Assembly: GCA_937920515.1 (NCBI GenBank)
Contig: CALEUG010000030.1
Location: forward strand, 1-47,396
Reading direction: 5' to 3'
DNA: 47,396 nt
Source: an uncultured bacterium
Lineage (GTDB): Bacteria; Acidobacteriota; Aminicenantia; Aminicenantales; Saccharicenantaceae
The notes beneath the pieces were generated by a model. That model was not told the DNA's origin. It did no database searches and was given only the letters and a program-made list of their open reading frames with translations. Below are positions 1 to 7,204 of this stretch, one piece after another; positions within the stretch are counted from its first letter, which is position 1; each line of letters begins with the position of its first letter. A program made the position numbers and the translations under genes.

Positions 1-1
1 G

Positions 2-385
2 TTGCTTCTCGACCATTATCTCAGATTATATCCCTCTTTACGGGAGTGGTACCGGGCCAGGGAACAGTTGAGGAGGATCTACCGGGTTAAGACAAAAGAG
101 AAGGCTCGGGAGCAACTTATCAGCCTGGCCAGGTGCCTTCTGGCTTCTGATGAGGCCTCTCTTAACGACCGGGGCAGGAGGCTGAGGAGATGGCAGGAGT
201 ATATCCTCAACTACTTCCATCATAAGACCACCAATGCCTGTACTGAAGGAGTACCTACCAGGATGAAGCTGATAAAAAGGCTGAGTTACGGCTATAAAAA
301 TGTGGAAGTCTACATCAAGAAAGTCCTGCTCTCATTTATCCCGGCTGCCATCCTCCCCTTCCTTATCCACCACACTTCTGGCTGA
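2..385 (+). CDS. ISL3-family transposase, C-terminal fragment (cut by window edge)
   Basis: This is the C-terminal part of a DDE transposase of the ISL3 type (family named from memory of its conserved C-terminus). The frame is open to the left edge, so the N-terminal zinc ribbon and most of the catalytic core lie outside the window and no true start is visible. The recognisable part is residues 65-115, where a T-E-G-V...K-L-I-K-R-L-S-Y-G-Y-x-N-V-E-V-Y pattern matches the ISL3 signature around the last catalytic Glu. The stop is followed at about 381-401 by a stretch (GGCTGAAGATCCGCTGAGCC) that could be the right inverted repeat, but the left end is missing and this cannot be verified. Whether the copy is intact or a remnant cannot be decided from here. 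Confidence 0.75.
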   Translation: MLLDHYLRLYPSLREWYRAREQLRRIYRVKTKEKAREQLISLARCLLASDEASLNDRGRRLRRWQEYILNYFHHKTTNACTEGVPTRMKLIKRLSYGYKNVEVYIKKVLLSFIPAAILPFLIHHTSG

Positions 386-640
386 AGATCCGCTGAGCCC
401 TTGCCAGGTTCCTGATAACCTGGGTATATATTCCCTGTCATTTGTGGGGGGTCCTCCTTTCAATTCAATTAAAAGTATTAACAAAACTTTTAAGGGAGGA
501 AGCCCCGCTTTTTCAAGTACTGACTTTATAAAAGCCCTGGCTTCTTCAACCCCGATCCCTATGGCCGGAGTCCCACCCCGCCGCTCCCATACAGACCCCT
601 TAGGCCGGATACCATGTCTCAGCCGGAAAGAAATATAGCA
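386..640. other. intergenic stretch between transposase and arsR
   Basis: About 300 bases without a convincing gene. The reading frames here are shadows with no ribosome-binding site. The first 20 bases may include the terminal inverted repeat of the ISL3 element; the last 50 bases hold the arsR promoter annotated separately. Confidence 0.5.
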
Positions 641-668
641 TTGACAAACTACCAGACTGGCCTATAAT
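641..668 (+). promoter_or_regulatory. sigma70-type promoter of the arsR redox operon
   Basis: A perfect -35 TTGACA (641-646) and perfect -10 TATAAT (663-668) are separated by 16 bp. The predicted transcription start near 675 leaves only about 14 nt of leader before the ATG at 689, and no strong ribosome-binding site is present. No clear palindromic operator overlaps it, unlike the second arsR gene near 14.6 kb. Confidence 0.75.
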
Positions 669-688
669 ATATTTTCCTGATTGGCGAA

Positions 689-1087
689 ATGAGAAAACAT
701 AACTTAAATAACATAGAGAAAACGTTATCGGCTCTGGCTGAGCCCAGTCGTCTGCGGTGTCTTTGCCTTCTGGCTTCAAGAAAACTGGCAGTTTGCGAAA
801 TAAGGGAAATACTCGGTTTGTCCTTTTCGACTGTTTCCAAACATCTGTCAGTTCTCCAGGAAGCAGGCCTGATCGAGAACGAAAAAGAGGGCAAATGGGT
901 TCATTATCACCTGGCTGAAAATATTGATCCTGAAATCAAAAGTCTGCTGGATAACGTTCAGGCCCTGGCCTCGGAGGATCCGGTAATAAAAAATGACCTT
1001 AAAATGGCCCGGACCGTGGACAAAAATAAAATTTGCAGTCTAAAAACATACCTGAAGAAATCAAATTCCAAATTTAAGGAGGAATAA
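689..1087 (+). CDS. ArsR/SmtB-family winged-helix repressor
   Basis: A 132-residue ArsR-type transcriptional regulator. Residues 8-80 form the winged helix: a helix with L-A-E-P-S-R-L-R, the metal-sensor-region helix with the sequence A-V-C-E-I-R-E-I-L, the recognition helix S-T-V-S-K-H-L-S-V-L, then the wing K-E-G-K-W-V-H-Y-H-L. A single Cys sits where classic ArsR proteins have a Cys pair (ELCVCDL), and another Cys is at the C-terminal tail, so the ligand cannot be read off. It is the first gene of a tight operon (3 nt to the next gene), behind a near-consensus promoter, so it probably represses its own operon in response to metal, metalloid or redox state. The family is certain; the ligand is unknown. 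Confidence 0.9.
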   Translation: MRKHNLNNIEKTLSALAEPSRLRCLCLLASRKLAVCEIREILGLSFSTVSKHLSVLQEAGLIENEKEGKWVHYHLAENIDPEIKSLLDNVQALASEDPVIKNDLKMARTVDKNKICSLKTYLKKSNSKFKEE

Positions 1088-1090
1088 ATC

Positions 1091-1453
1091 ATGAAAAAGG
1101 CACTTATTCTTTGCGCCTGCAGCTTTGCCTGCCCCAGCATGAAGGAAATCAACTTTGCTGAACTGGCCGAAAGAATCCGGCTGGAGCTGCCCCAGGATTT
1201 CATGCTCATCCACCCCCGCCTCTGCGAGGCTAACGGAGAAACCATGCTGGCCGACCTGCTCAAGAACGACGGCACAGTTTATCTGACCGCCGCCTGCAAA
1301 CCGGAAAAACAGCATAAATTGCTGAGGGACGGTTTTGATAAGGCTGGCGTCGAAATGAATGAAAAGACTTTCAAGCCTGTCTGGATTCAGTTCAAGAACA
1401 CAGACCAGGCCTTTGAAGAAATCAAGAAAGCTCTCGAGGAGCTGGACAAATGA
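1091..1453 (+). CDS. small Cys-rich protein resembling the HdrA N-terminal domain
   Basis: A 120-residue cytosolic protein preceded by a perfect AAGGAGG ribosome-binding site (1077-1083). The Cys pattern is C8-x-C10-x3-C14, C45 and C69 in an A-A-C-x-P-E-K-Q-H context. This resembles the isolated N-terminal domain of heterodisulfide reductase subunit A, which has a Cys pair near the N-terminus, a middle Cys, and an A-A-C-S-P-x-x-H-E element followed by a helix. No FAD or further FeS domains follow; the next gene, a 2[4Fe-4S] ferredoxin overlapping by 4 nt (ATGA), supplies the FeS part separately. I infer a split HdrA-like electron-transfer or thiol-redox component controlled by ArsR. The homology is by pattern only, and I do not know a described function for the stand-alone form. 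Confidence 0.55.
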   Translation: MKKALILCACSFACPSMKEINFAELAERIRLELPQDFMLIHPRLCEANGETMLADLLKNDGTVYLTAACKPEKQHKLLRDGFDKAGVEMNEKTFKPVWIQFKNTDQAFEEIKKALEELDK

Positions 1454-1761
1454 GCGGTCGTTCACATTATCTTGGAATTCCCAGAGAGAAAATTCCCTGG
1501 TATCCTGCGATCAACCCTGACCTCTGCACCAACTGCGGGGCCTGTATCAATTTCTGTGCCAACGAAGTTTTTGCTGCCGGAGATTCCCATCCCGAAGTGG
1601 TCAACCCTATGAACTGCGTGGTTGGCTGCAGCGCCTGCGCCCGCGAATGCCCGGCTGAAGCCATAAGTTTTATGAGCCAGAAGGAGCTGGTGGCTCTCCT
1701 GCAGAAATTGAGGCAGGAAATGATTGCCGGAAAACAAGAACAAACAAAAACCATGGAATAG
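1450..1761 (+). CDS. 2[4Fe-4S] ferredoxin-type protein
   Basis: A 103-residue ferredoxin-like protein with two complete cluster motifs. The first is C26-x2-C29-x2-C32-x3-C36. The second is C56-x3-C60-x2-C63-x3-C67-P, whose first gap has three residues instead of two. The N-terminus (G-I-P-R-E-K-I-P-W-Y-P) is a conserved lead-in I associate with a family of anaerobe ferredoxin proteins, and the C-terminal 30 residues are a charged helix. Translation is coupled to the upstream HdrA-N-like gene by an ATGA overlap, indicating equimolar expression and likely a physical partnership. It presumably carries electrons to or from its two Cys-rich neighbours. Confidence 0.85.
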   Translation: MSGRSHYLGIPREKIPWYPAINPDLCTNCGACINFCANEVFAAGDSHPEVVNPMNCVVGCSACARECPAEAISFMSQKELVALLQKLRQEMIAGKQEQTKTME

Positions 1762-1769
1762 AGAAACAA

Positions 1770-2114
1770 ATGAAAATTAAAATTATTCTGGACGGGGAAA
1801 TAAGGTCATGCTGTTCCAGCTACCCACCGGAACTGGTCAAAGAAATTATTCAATCCTGGGTCGGAGACAAAGCTGAAGTTGAGGTCATCGACAGGAATAA
1901 GGGAGACTGGCAGCCGGACAGCCTGGCTCAACTGGCAGAAAAATATTTCAGCTCGGCCATATACCCGCTGGTTTACATTGATGAGACGATGGCCATGATC
2001 GGTGACATCCCGGATGCAATGACCATAACAGAAATACTGGAAGGAAAAGTCGCTTACGGAATCAGCGAAGAAGACATTCTCCGGGAAGCCAGGGCCCGGG
2101 GGCTGCTGAAGTAA
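1770..2114 (+). CDS. thioredoxin-fold-like protein with vicinal Cys pair
   Basis: A 114-residue cytosolic protein, last of the arsR operon, 8 nt after the ferredoxin. It has a beta-strand start, then a vicinal pair C14-C15 where thioredoxin-like proteins carry their redox site, then a long helix, a beta-strand with V-E-V-I-D-R, a Y-P-L-V-Y-I-D segment (cis-Pro-like position) and G-D-I-P-D. The layout recalls ArsD-type metalloid chaperones (vicinal Cys near the N-terminus of a thioredoxin fold) or glutaredoxin-like proteins, but the second ArsD Cys motif is absent. Together with ArsR and two Cys/FeS partners it suggests a metalloid- or thiol-linked reductase or chaperone. This assignment is an inference from fold-level features. 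Confidence 0.5.
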   Translation: MKIKIILDGEIRSCCSSYPPELVKEIIQSWVGDKAEVEVIDRNKGDWQPDSLAQLAEKYFSSAIYPLVYIDETMAMIGDIPDAMTITEILEGKVAYGISEEDILREARARGLLK

Positions 2115-2271
2115 TCCCCGCGGCCAGGTTCAGAATCGGGTTTCTTATTGGTGCCTTTTTCCACTATTTTCTTCTTTTTTATCTGAGCCTGATTCCTTGG
2201 CCAAAAATCTTGAAATGGTTGGTAGGCGATCTGTGCGGCGTCAGGCAGGAAAACAATATTAGATGTTCTTA

Positions 2272-2297
2272 CCCACAGTCGGGACCCACAGTCGGGA
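2272..2297. repeat. 13-bp tandem duplication
   Basis: The 13-mer CCCACAGTCGGGA occurs twice back to back (2272-2284 and 2285-2297), just beyond the 3' end of the minus-strand amidohydrolase gene. It may be a small slippage duplication or a junction scar. Confidence 0.8.
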
Positions 2298-2323
2298 CAC
2301 CACATGCAGGCAAAACCGTTTAA

Positions 2324-4225
2324 TTACTTCAATCTGACATTATCCAAGTGATACCAGAAAGGACCAGATTCCTGATAGGCGCCGATGAATATGCCCATAA
2401 TGTCGTAAGCCTCCAAACCGAGCTCTTCAAAAGAAAAATAATATTCCTTCCAATCTGAGCTAGCCATAAAGATCCAACTTGAAGCTGGCATGAAGCCGGC
2501 ATGCCGCGCAAAAATGATAATGGCGTATTGTCTCTTTTCCCCTTTGAGCCAAAAATAAATTCCTTTAAAAGAGGAAAGATTCGCGGGGGCCATGATAGTC
2601 GATCCGGGGTAAAACATTACTCCCGCCCACTTTATCGCGCCCTCGCCCACTATCTCGCCCGAAACTCGAAGCGACTGATAGCTTCCTTCAGCGCCCTCAC
2701 CAACCAGCTCCATTTGGGCTCTGGATTTTCCGCCCATTATTCTATCAGTCGATACCGCCCATCCAGCCCCAAATGTTGAGATGATTTTTTCTCCCTCGAA
2801 ATCACTAACTAATCCAGAGGCGATCTGAGGTGCCGGGACTTTCTTCAGCTCTTCAAGTTTTTCCTGTTCCAAAGCAACCAGCTGGCGATATTTGTCTCGG
2901 TCGGCCTTTATCCCCTCTTTCCAAACGGCGACAATTCGCCTCGTTGCTTTTATATCTTCATCAGGATTGCCTTCCACCAGAATAAGATCAGCAATATAGC
3001 CTGGCTTTACCCATCCCCGACCTTTTAAACCAAATTTTTCGGCAGGTAAAGAGGTTGCTGCCTTTAGAGCCTCCAATGGAGTTAAACCAGCCCAAACAAG
3101 AAGCTCAAGTTCATGGTGTAAACTCGCTCCCATCGCTGTCCCCGGGTTGGGAACATCTGTGCCAGCCAAAATTGGCACCTTATATGCTTGGAGCTGCTGG
3201 ATCACGCGTTGTCTTGTTTCGCTTAGCTTTTCTCTTTTTGGGGCCGGAATCTCTACCGGGATTTGGCTTTTTAAAGAACGAATGTCAGCTGGCCTTAGGA
3301 ATGGAGACAAGGCTGGGTCATCAATTATAGAAGAGGTGTTCTTCGTACCACTCAAGCTCTCAAGAACAGTAAGGGTGGGAATAATAAAGGCCTTTTTCTG
3401 AGCGACTAAACGACCGAAGTTAGGGTCAAAGGAATCATCGAAATAAATATGGGCTAAACCATCAGCCCCAAGGTTAAGAACGTCTATACAGTTTTTTAAA
3501 GTAGCCGCATGGATGACAACTTGTTTACCCCGCCTGTGGGCTTCTTTTATTAGCACCTCAATTGTAGCCAAATCAAGTGTCGGCCATGGTCGAAAATAAG
3601 CTTCACCAGAATCATAGATTACTTTAATGAAATCGGAGCCTTCAGCTATTCTGGCCTCAACAAAAGTCGCCGCCTCTTCAGGTTTAGTAAGAGTGGGAAT
3701 TTTTAATCCATATTCAGTACCATGACCACCAGGCGCCGTGGCTAAGGTGCCAGCTGAAACCAGATAAGCCATATTTCGAGCCTGGCCAGTCCTTTGCTTC
3801 TGCTTAATATCCCTCATCAACCCCACATCCATGAACATATCAATAACCGTGGTCACGCCAAAAATTAGAGCCTGCTCCAGAGCTTGAGAAGTAACCACAT
3901 GAACATGGGAATCGATTAAACCTGGAAGCAAGGTTTTTCCTCTACCATCAATAATTTCAGCTCCTCCAGGGATTTTAATCTCTCTCCCCAATGCCTTAAT
4001 TTGGCCTGATTCAATTAATACGGTGGTCTCGGGAATTATTTGTTCGCCATCAAAAACTCTGATATTTTTTATCGCCAGAATTGAAAGATTTTCTTTGCCG
4101 GCAAATTTATCAGAAAAGAAAGTCTCCAGGGCAAAGAGGGAGGAAAAGAAAAAAATTGAAACAAGGAGAAACAAGGCAAAATGATAATAAATTATTCTTG
4201 TCTTTTGTTTCACCTTGAATTTCAT
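2324..4225 (-). CDS. secreted or membrane-anchored amidohydrolase fused to a CIA30-like domain
   Basis: A 633-residue protein with an N-terminal hydrophobic segment (residues 11-33: signal peptide or anchor), an imidazolonepropionase/prolidase-like amidohydrolase (about 50-440) and a C-terminal CIA30/galactose-binding-like beta domain (about 472-633). The metal-site residues of the amidohydrolase superfamily are visible: H107-x-H109, K201 (candidate carboxylated Lys), H239, H259 and D356 in a G-T-D motif. The likely role is extracytoplasmic hydrolysis of a cyclic amide, peptide or similar bond; the substrate cannot be told. A GGAG ribosome-binding site precedes the ATG. The coding DNA is visibly more A+T-rich than its neighbours, with AAA/TTT/AAT codons common, which suggests recent acquisition or a different history. 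It stands alone, not in an operon. Confidence 0.85.
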   Translation of the reverse strand: MKFKVKQKTRIIYYHFALFLLVSIFFFSSLFALETFFSDKFAGKENLSILAIKNIRVFDGEQIIPETTVLIESGQIKALGREIKIPGGAEIIDGRGKTLLPGLIDSHVHVVTSQALEQALIFGVTTVIDMFMDVGLMRDIKQKQRTGQARNMAYLVSAGTLATAPGGHGTEYGLKIPTLTKPEEAATFVEARIAEGSDFIKVIYDSGEAYFRPWPTLDLATIEVLIKEAHRRGKQVVIHAATLKNCIDVLNLGADGLAHIYFDDSFDPNFGRLVAQKKAFIIPTLTVLESLSGTKNTSSIIDDPALSPFLRPADIRSLKSQIPVEIPAPKREKLSETRQRVIQQLQAYKVPILAGTDVPNPGTAMGASLHHELELLVWAGLTPLEALKAATSLPAEKFGLKGRGWVKPGYIADLILVEGNPDEDIKATRRIVAVWKEGIKADRDKYRQLVALEQEKLEELKKVPAPQIASGLVSDFEGEKIISTFGAGWAVSTDRIMGGKSRAQMELVGEGAEGSYQSLRVSGEIVGEGAIKWAGVMFYPGSTIMAPANLSSFKGIYFWLKGEKRQYAIIIFARHAGFMPASSWIFMASSDWKEYYFSFEELGLEAYDIMGIFIGAYQESGPFWYHLDNVRLK

Positions 4226-4565
4226 GTTAGATCTCCTCTTAATTTTTATTCCTTCATATTTACTCTAATTTAATTGTTTTAACTTATTCAACCATCAAGC
4301 TGAAAAAAAACGACGCTTTTTGTCTCGCCTTCAAGATCGGCTAATCAATTAAACCCTTTCAACATATAATACGCATTTTCTAAAAATTGAGATTAATCAG
4401 GCCATGTCAAGTATTAGTCCCGATTTGGGAGAATAAAAATTCTTTTTCGGCGGCGCTGGCCAGGTGAGTGTCGAGCCACCGACCTGGACAGGGGCTGTCA
4501 ATCGGGAGAAGCTAAAAGCATAACGACAGAATCCATGATTGCCCGGCTCAAATTAAACCCGGGGC
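4226..4565. other. AT-rich intergenic region upstream of the amidohydrolase
   Basis: About 340 bases without a gene. It must contain the minus-strand promoter of the amidohydrolase and the 3' end of acr3. A short inverted pair (CCAGGT...ACCTGG, about 4460-4485) lacks a T-run, so I do not call it a terminator. Confidence 0.4.
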
Positions 4566-5624
4566 TCAGCCAGCCGGGACCGGGGCGAATTTCTGCCGCA
4601 GCCTCAAAGCCACGTTAACCAGGATTATCAGAACGGGCACTTCCAGCAGCGGGCCGATGACCGTGGCGAAGGCCTGGTTGGAGCTTATGCCGAAAATGGC
4701 CACGGCCACGGCGATGGCCAGTTCAAAATCGTTGCTGGCGGCGGTGAAGGCCACGGCTGTGGTCTTTTCGTAACCGACTCCCATCCGCCTTACCAGAACA
4801 AAGGCCACCAGCCACATCAGGAAGAAATAGATGACCAGGGGCATGGCAATCAGCAGCACATCCTGGGGCCGCTTGATTATGTATTCGCCTTTCATGGAAA
4901 ACATAACCACGATGGTGAACAACAATGCCCCCATCGTCAGGGGACTGATGCGGGGGACAAAAACGTTTTCGAACCACTCTCTCCCTTTAAGCTTTATCAG
5001 ACCGAAGTGCGAAATCAATCCCGCCAGAAAAGGTATACCCAGGTAGATGAAAACAGTCCGGGCTGACTCCCAGATTGAGATGTGGACGTTGACGCCGGTG
5101 GCCAGGTTAAATTTATTAAGGGCAAAGGTGATGAAGACGTAAATGTAAACGGCGTAGAACAGCACCTGGAAAACGGCATTGAAAGCCACCAGGCCGACGG
5201 CCAGCTCCCGGTCTCCCCCGGCCAGTTCATTCCAGACCAGGACCATGGCTATGCAGCGGGCCAGGCCGACCAGGATTACGCCGATCATGTATTCCGGGTG
5301 GTTACGGAGAAACAGGACGGCCAGCCCGAACATGAGCAGGGGTCCTAATATCCAGTTGAGAAGCAGCGAGGTCGCCAGCAGTTTTTTATTCTTGAAAACC
5401 CGGCCCATTTCCTCGTACCGGACCTTGGTCAGAGGCGGATACATCATCAGAATCAGCCCGAGGGCAATCGGGACGGAAGTGGCCCCGACCTGCATACTGG
5501 ATACAAAATAGGTGAACTTTGGACTGAAATAGCCGATAAATATTCCCAGGCCCATGGCCAGGAAAATCCACAGGGTAAGATAGCGGTCAGCCCTGGAAAG
5601 CGATTTAGGCGAAGACTGGCTCAT
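4566..5624 (-). CDS. acr3: Acr3-type arsenite efflux permease
   Basis: A 352-residue inner-membrane protein with about ten hydrophobic segments, the length usual for the Acr3 (BART superfamily) arsenite exporter. The family-defining elements are present: the A-R-C-I-A-M-V helix with C124 followed by W-N-x-L-A-G-G-D, and the A-A-S-N-D-F-E-L-A motif with E301. From family knowledge this Cys and Glu correspond to the residues essential for arsenite transport. A GGAGGTG ribosome-binding site sits 5 nt before the ATG. It is divergent from the ProC-like gene, and a 30-bp perfect palindrome lies between them (5853-5882). The same sequence is found at the second arsR gene, so expression is probably derepressed by arsenite or antimonite. 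No arsC or arsA is present nearby. Confidence 0.92.
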   Translation of the reverse strand: MSQSSPKSLSRADRYLTLWIFLAMGLGIFIGYFSPKFTYFVSSMQVGATSVPIALGLILMMYPPLTKVRYEEMGRVFKNKKLLATSLLLNWILGPLLMFGLAVLFLRNHPEYMIGVILVGLARCIAMVLVWNELAGGDRELAVGLVAFNAVFQVLFYAVYIYVFITFALNKFNLATGVNVHISIWESARTVFIYLGIPFLAGLISHFGLIKLKGREWFENVFVPRISPLTMGALLFTIVVMFSMKGEYIIKRPQDVLLIAMPLVIYFFLMWLVAFVLVRRMGVGYEKTTAVAFTAASNDFELAIAVAVAIFGISSNQAFATVIGPLLEVPVLIILVNVALRLRQKFAPVPAG

Positions 5625-5852
5625 GACACACCTCCATTCTACTGGCCGGACATATTTGGCTGCCAGCCAGGTAACCTGAACCGGTAGAAGAAAGGGAATA
5701 ATTTCCGGCCCGGCGTTTTATTCAGGCCAGAGCCAGAATATAAAAGTCCTCTCAACCCGATTCGCTACAAAATTCCCCGGAACAGGGGTCAGGCAAGCTT
5801 TGATAGTTTATTAAAATTCCCGTTCTTCAAACGGAATTATCATCAAAGCCGC

Positions 5853-5882
5853 TTGATATATGAATATATATTCATATATCAA
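5853..5882. promoter_or_regulatory. ArsR-type palindromic operator between acr3 and the ProC-like gene
   Basis: A perfect 30-bp palindrome with half-site TTGATATATGAATAT. It has the ATATGAATA...TATTCATAT form typical of ArsR/SmtB operators. Because it is symmetrical it also carries, on each strand, a possible -35 TTGATA and a -10-like TATATC 16 bp apart, so a promoter could be embedded in it in either direction. It recurs at 14616-14645 over the promoter of the second arsR with 26 of 30 positions identical. Confidence 0.85.
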
Positions 5883-5973
5883 TATAGCTCACCTGTCAAG
5901 AGGCCGGGGTCGATATTTATCACCAAAGTGAACTGCTTGAATAAGGTCGGATGCAGAAGCCAGGCTTTTTTTA

Positions 5974-6006
5974 TATAATTATAATTGAGAAGCATTAAAG
6001 GAGGTG
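5974..6006 (+). promoter_or_regulatory. -10 box and strong ribosome-binding site of the ProC-like gene
   Basis: A perfect TATAAT (5974-5979) without a clear -35 partner is followed by AAAGGAGGTG (5997-6006), ending 4 nt before the ATG at 6011. The ribosome-binding site settles the start; the promoter call is tentative. Confidence 0.5.
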
Positions 6007-6010
6007 CCCG

Positions 6011-6787
6011 ATGTATTACAAGAGAGCTGGTTTCGTCGGTGGGGGCCGGGTCGTCCGCATAATCCTGAACGGCTGGAAGAACAAAAAAGCTCTTCCGGAA
6101 GAAATCAGGGTCCTGGAGATAAAGCCGGAGGCGGCCGGGCAGCTGAAAAGTGTCATTCCCGAGATTAAGATAGCCGGGGAGATGGCTGACCTGGCCGGTT
6201 CCGAGATAATTTTCCTGGCAGTGCACCCGCCAGCAATGAGCGAGGTTTTGGGCGAGTTAAAAAAGATTCTCGGGGCGGAGACAGTGGTTTGCTCCTTTGT
6301 TCCAAAATTCGGGCTGGGAAAATTAAAAGAAATGCTGGGCGGTTTCGACCGGCTGGTCAGGATGAATCCCCTGGCCACCTCTTTCGTCAATGCCGGCTAT
6401 AACCCGGTCTGTTTCGGTCCTGGACTTTCGGCTGATGATAAAAACAGGTTCCTTGGCCAGATGGCCGTGCTGGGGCAGACCCCGGAAGTTGGCGACGAAT
6501 TGATAGAGGTTTATGCCAGTATCTCGGCCATGGGGCCGAGCTACCTCTGGTTCCTGTTCTACGAGCTGGTCAGGCTGGGGGAAGAATTCGGACTAAGCCG
6601 GGAGCAGGCTTTAACAGCTGTCAGCAACATGCTAATCGGCGCGGCCCGGACCATGAACGAGTCCGGTCTTCCGCCGGAGGAAGTTATGGATTTAATCCCG
6701 GCCCGACCCTTCGCCGAAGATGAGGAGAAAATCAAGGAAATCTACCGCCAGAAAATCATCGGAATTTTTAAGAAGCTGACGGGCTAA
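6011..6787 (+). CDS. pyrroline-5-carboxylate reductase-like NAD(P)-dependent protein
   Basis: A 258-residue cytosolic protein with the two-domain plan of ProC. The N-terminal Rossmann domain starts G-F-V-G-G-G-R-V-V (residues 7-15; the usual G-x-G-x-x-G/A pattern is slightly degenerate) and has a second strand L-A-V-H-P-P (69-74) that matches the V-K-P element of ProC. The C-terminal helical dimerisation domain contains I-S-A-M-G-P-S-Y-L-W-F-L (about 172-183), the counterpart of the S-G-x-G-P-A-Y motif. The match is that of a divergent family member and proline synthesis is not assured. It is divergent from acr3 with the ArsR-type operator between them, so it may be arsenic-responsive, which would be unusual for a proC gene. 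Confidence 0.75.
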   Translation: MYYKRAGFVGGGRVVRIILNGWKNKKALPEEIRVLEIKPEAAGQLKSVIPEIKIAGEMADLAGSEIIFLAVHPPAMSEVLGELKKILGAETVVCSFVPKFGLGKLKEMLGGFDRLVRMNPLATSFVNAGYNPVCFGPGLSADDKNRFLGQMAVLGQTPEVGDELIEVYASISAMGPSYLWFLFYELVRLGEEFGLSREQALTAVSNMLIGAARTMNESGLPPEEVMDLIPARPFAEDEEKIKEIYRQKIIGIFKKLTG

Positions 6788-6970
6788 ATTCAGCCGGGCC
6801 ACTCCTGTGCCTTCGGCCAGCATAATCCCATTATCATATGAAAAATTTATTTTATCAGCATTTCCATCGAGAATTCCGGTCTTAATGACTTCTGCTTTGA
6901 ACAACTACTGGACTGGTTTTCCGAAAATCCCGGTCCAGACCAGGCGGAAAAAACGAGAAAAAATATGGTA

Positions 6971-6989
6971 AATGAGTATTGTGTCCCCC
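6971..6989 (-). repeat. single-end relic of the 33.8-kb inverted-repeat element
   Basis: Nineteen bases identical to the outer end of the left terminal repeat of the 252-bp element at 33751-34002, including the GAGTATTGTGTCCCCC core. No opposite end was found nearby, so this is a solo end. It ends 8 bp before the -35 box of the likely mgtE promoter. Confidence 0.75.
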
Positions 6990-6997
6990 GTTTTCTA

Positions 6998-7026
6998 TTG
7001 ACATTCGTTATCAGCAGTGCCAGAAT
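6998..7026 (+). promoter_or_regulatory. probable mgtE promoter
   Basis: TTGACA at 6998-7003 is perfect. After 17 bp comes CAGAAT (7021-7026), a 4-of-6 match to the -10 box. This would give a leader of about 170 nt before mgtE. Confidence 0.5.
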
Positions 7027-7172
7027 TTACAAAACGATGAAAAAGGACAGGACCATGAGTTGCTGTGAAGATGGTGACCCATACCCGTCTGAGATAGATG
7101 GAAACAGAGAGTATTTTCTGGCTTTTGCGCCGGCTGCCGGGGTGAGCCGGACCGGAGCCTGAGCTCCGCCTT

Positions 7173-7200
7173 CACCTCCAGCCGGTAGATGGCGGAGGTG
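7173..7200 (+). promoter_or_regulatory. hairpin sequestering the mgtE ribosome-binding site
   Basis: CACCTCC (7173-7179) is perfectly complementary to GGAGGTG (7194-7200), which is the mgtE Shine-Dalgarno sequence. An alternative pairing uses CCGCC (7166-7170) with GGCGG (7191-7195). The two mutually exclusive pairings at the end of a long leader could form a translational switch. It does not match the M-box magnesium riboswitch sequence I know. Confidence 0.45.
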
Positions 7201-7204
7201 GACG

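Larger units (their letters stand above)
6788..7204. other. intergenic region and mgtE leader
   Basis: About 415 bases without a convincing gene. Contents: an imperfect hairpin at 6908-6938 (CTGGAC...GTCCAG arms) with no T-run; a 19-nt relic of the terminal repeat found at 33751 and 34002 (6971-6989); a probable mgtE promoter (6998-7026); and a long leader ending in a hairpin over the mgtE ribosome-binding site. The small open frame at 6965-7162 has no ribosome-binding site and contains the relic, so I do not call it. Confidence 0.5.

Noticed and set aside
300-638. 112-codon plus-strand frame after the transposase
   Set aside because: Overlaps the transposase end out of phase, Ser/Pro-rich, no ribosome-binding site and no known features.
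2054-2305. 83-codon minus-strand frame starting M-W-C-P-D-C-G-S-R-L-W
   Set aside because: The zinc-ribbon-like start is produced by the 13-bp tandem duplication; the frame then runs antisense into the thioredoxin-like gene.
4459-4485. Inverted pair CCAGGT...ACCTGG as a terminator for acr3
   Set aside because: Short stem with a long loop and no T-run on either strand.
6965-7162. 65-codon plus-strand frame upstream of mgtE
   Set aside because: Contains the repeat relic and predicted mgtE promoter, has no ribosome-binding site, and resembles no protein.
7004-7204. M-box (ykoK) magnesium riboswitch upstream of mgtE
   Set aside because: The conserved M-box sequence blocks I know are absent; only a generic hairpin over the ribosome-binding site is visible.
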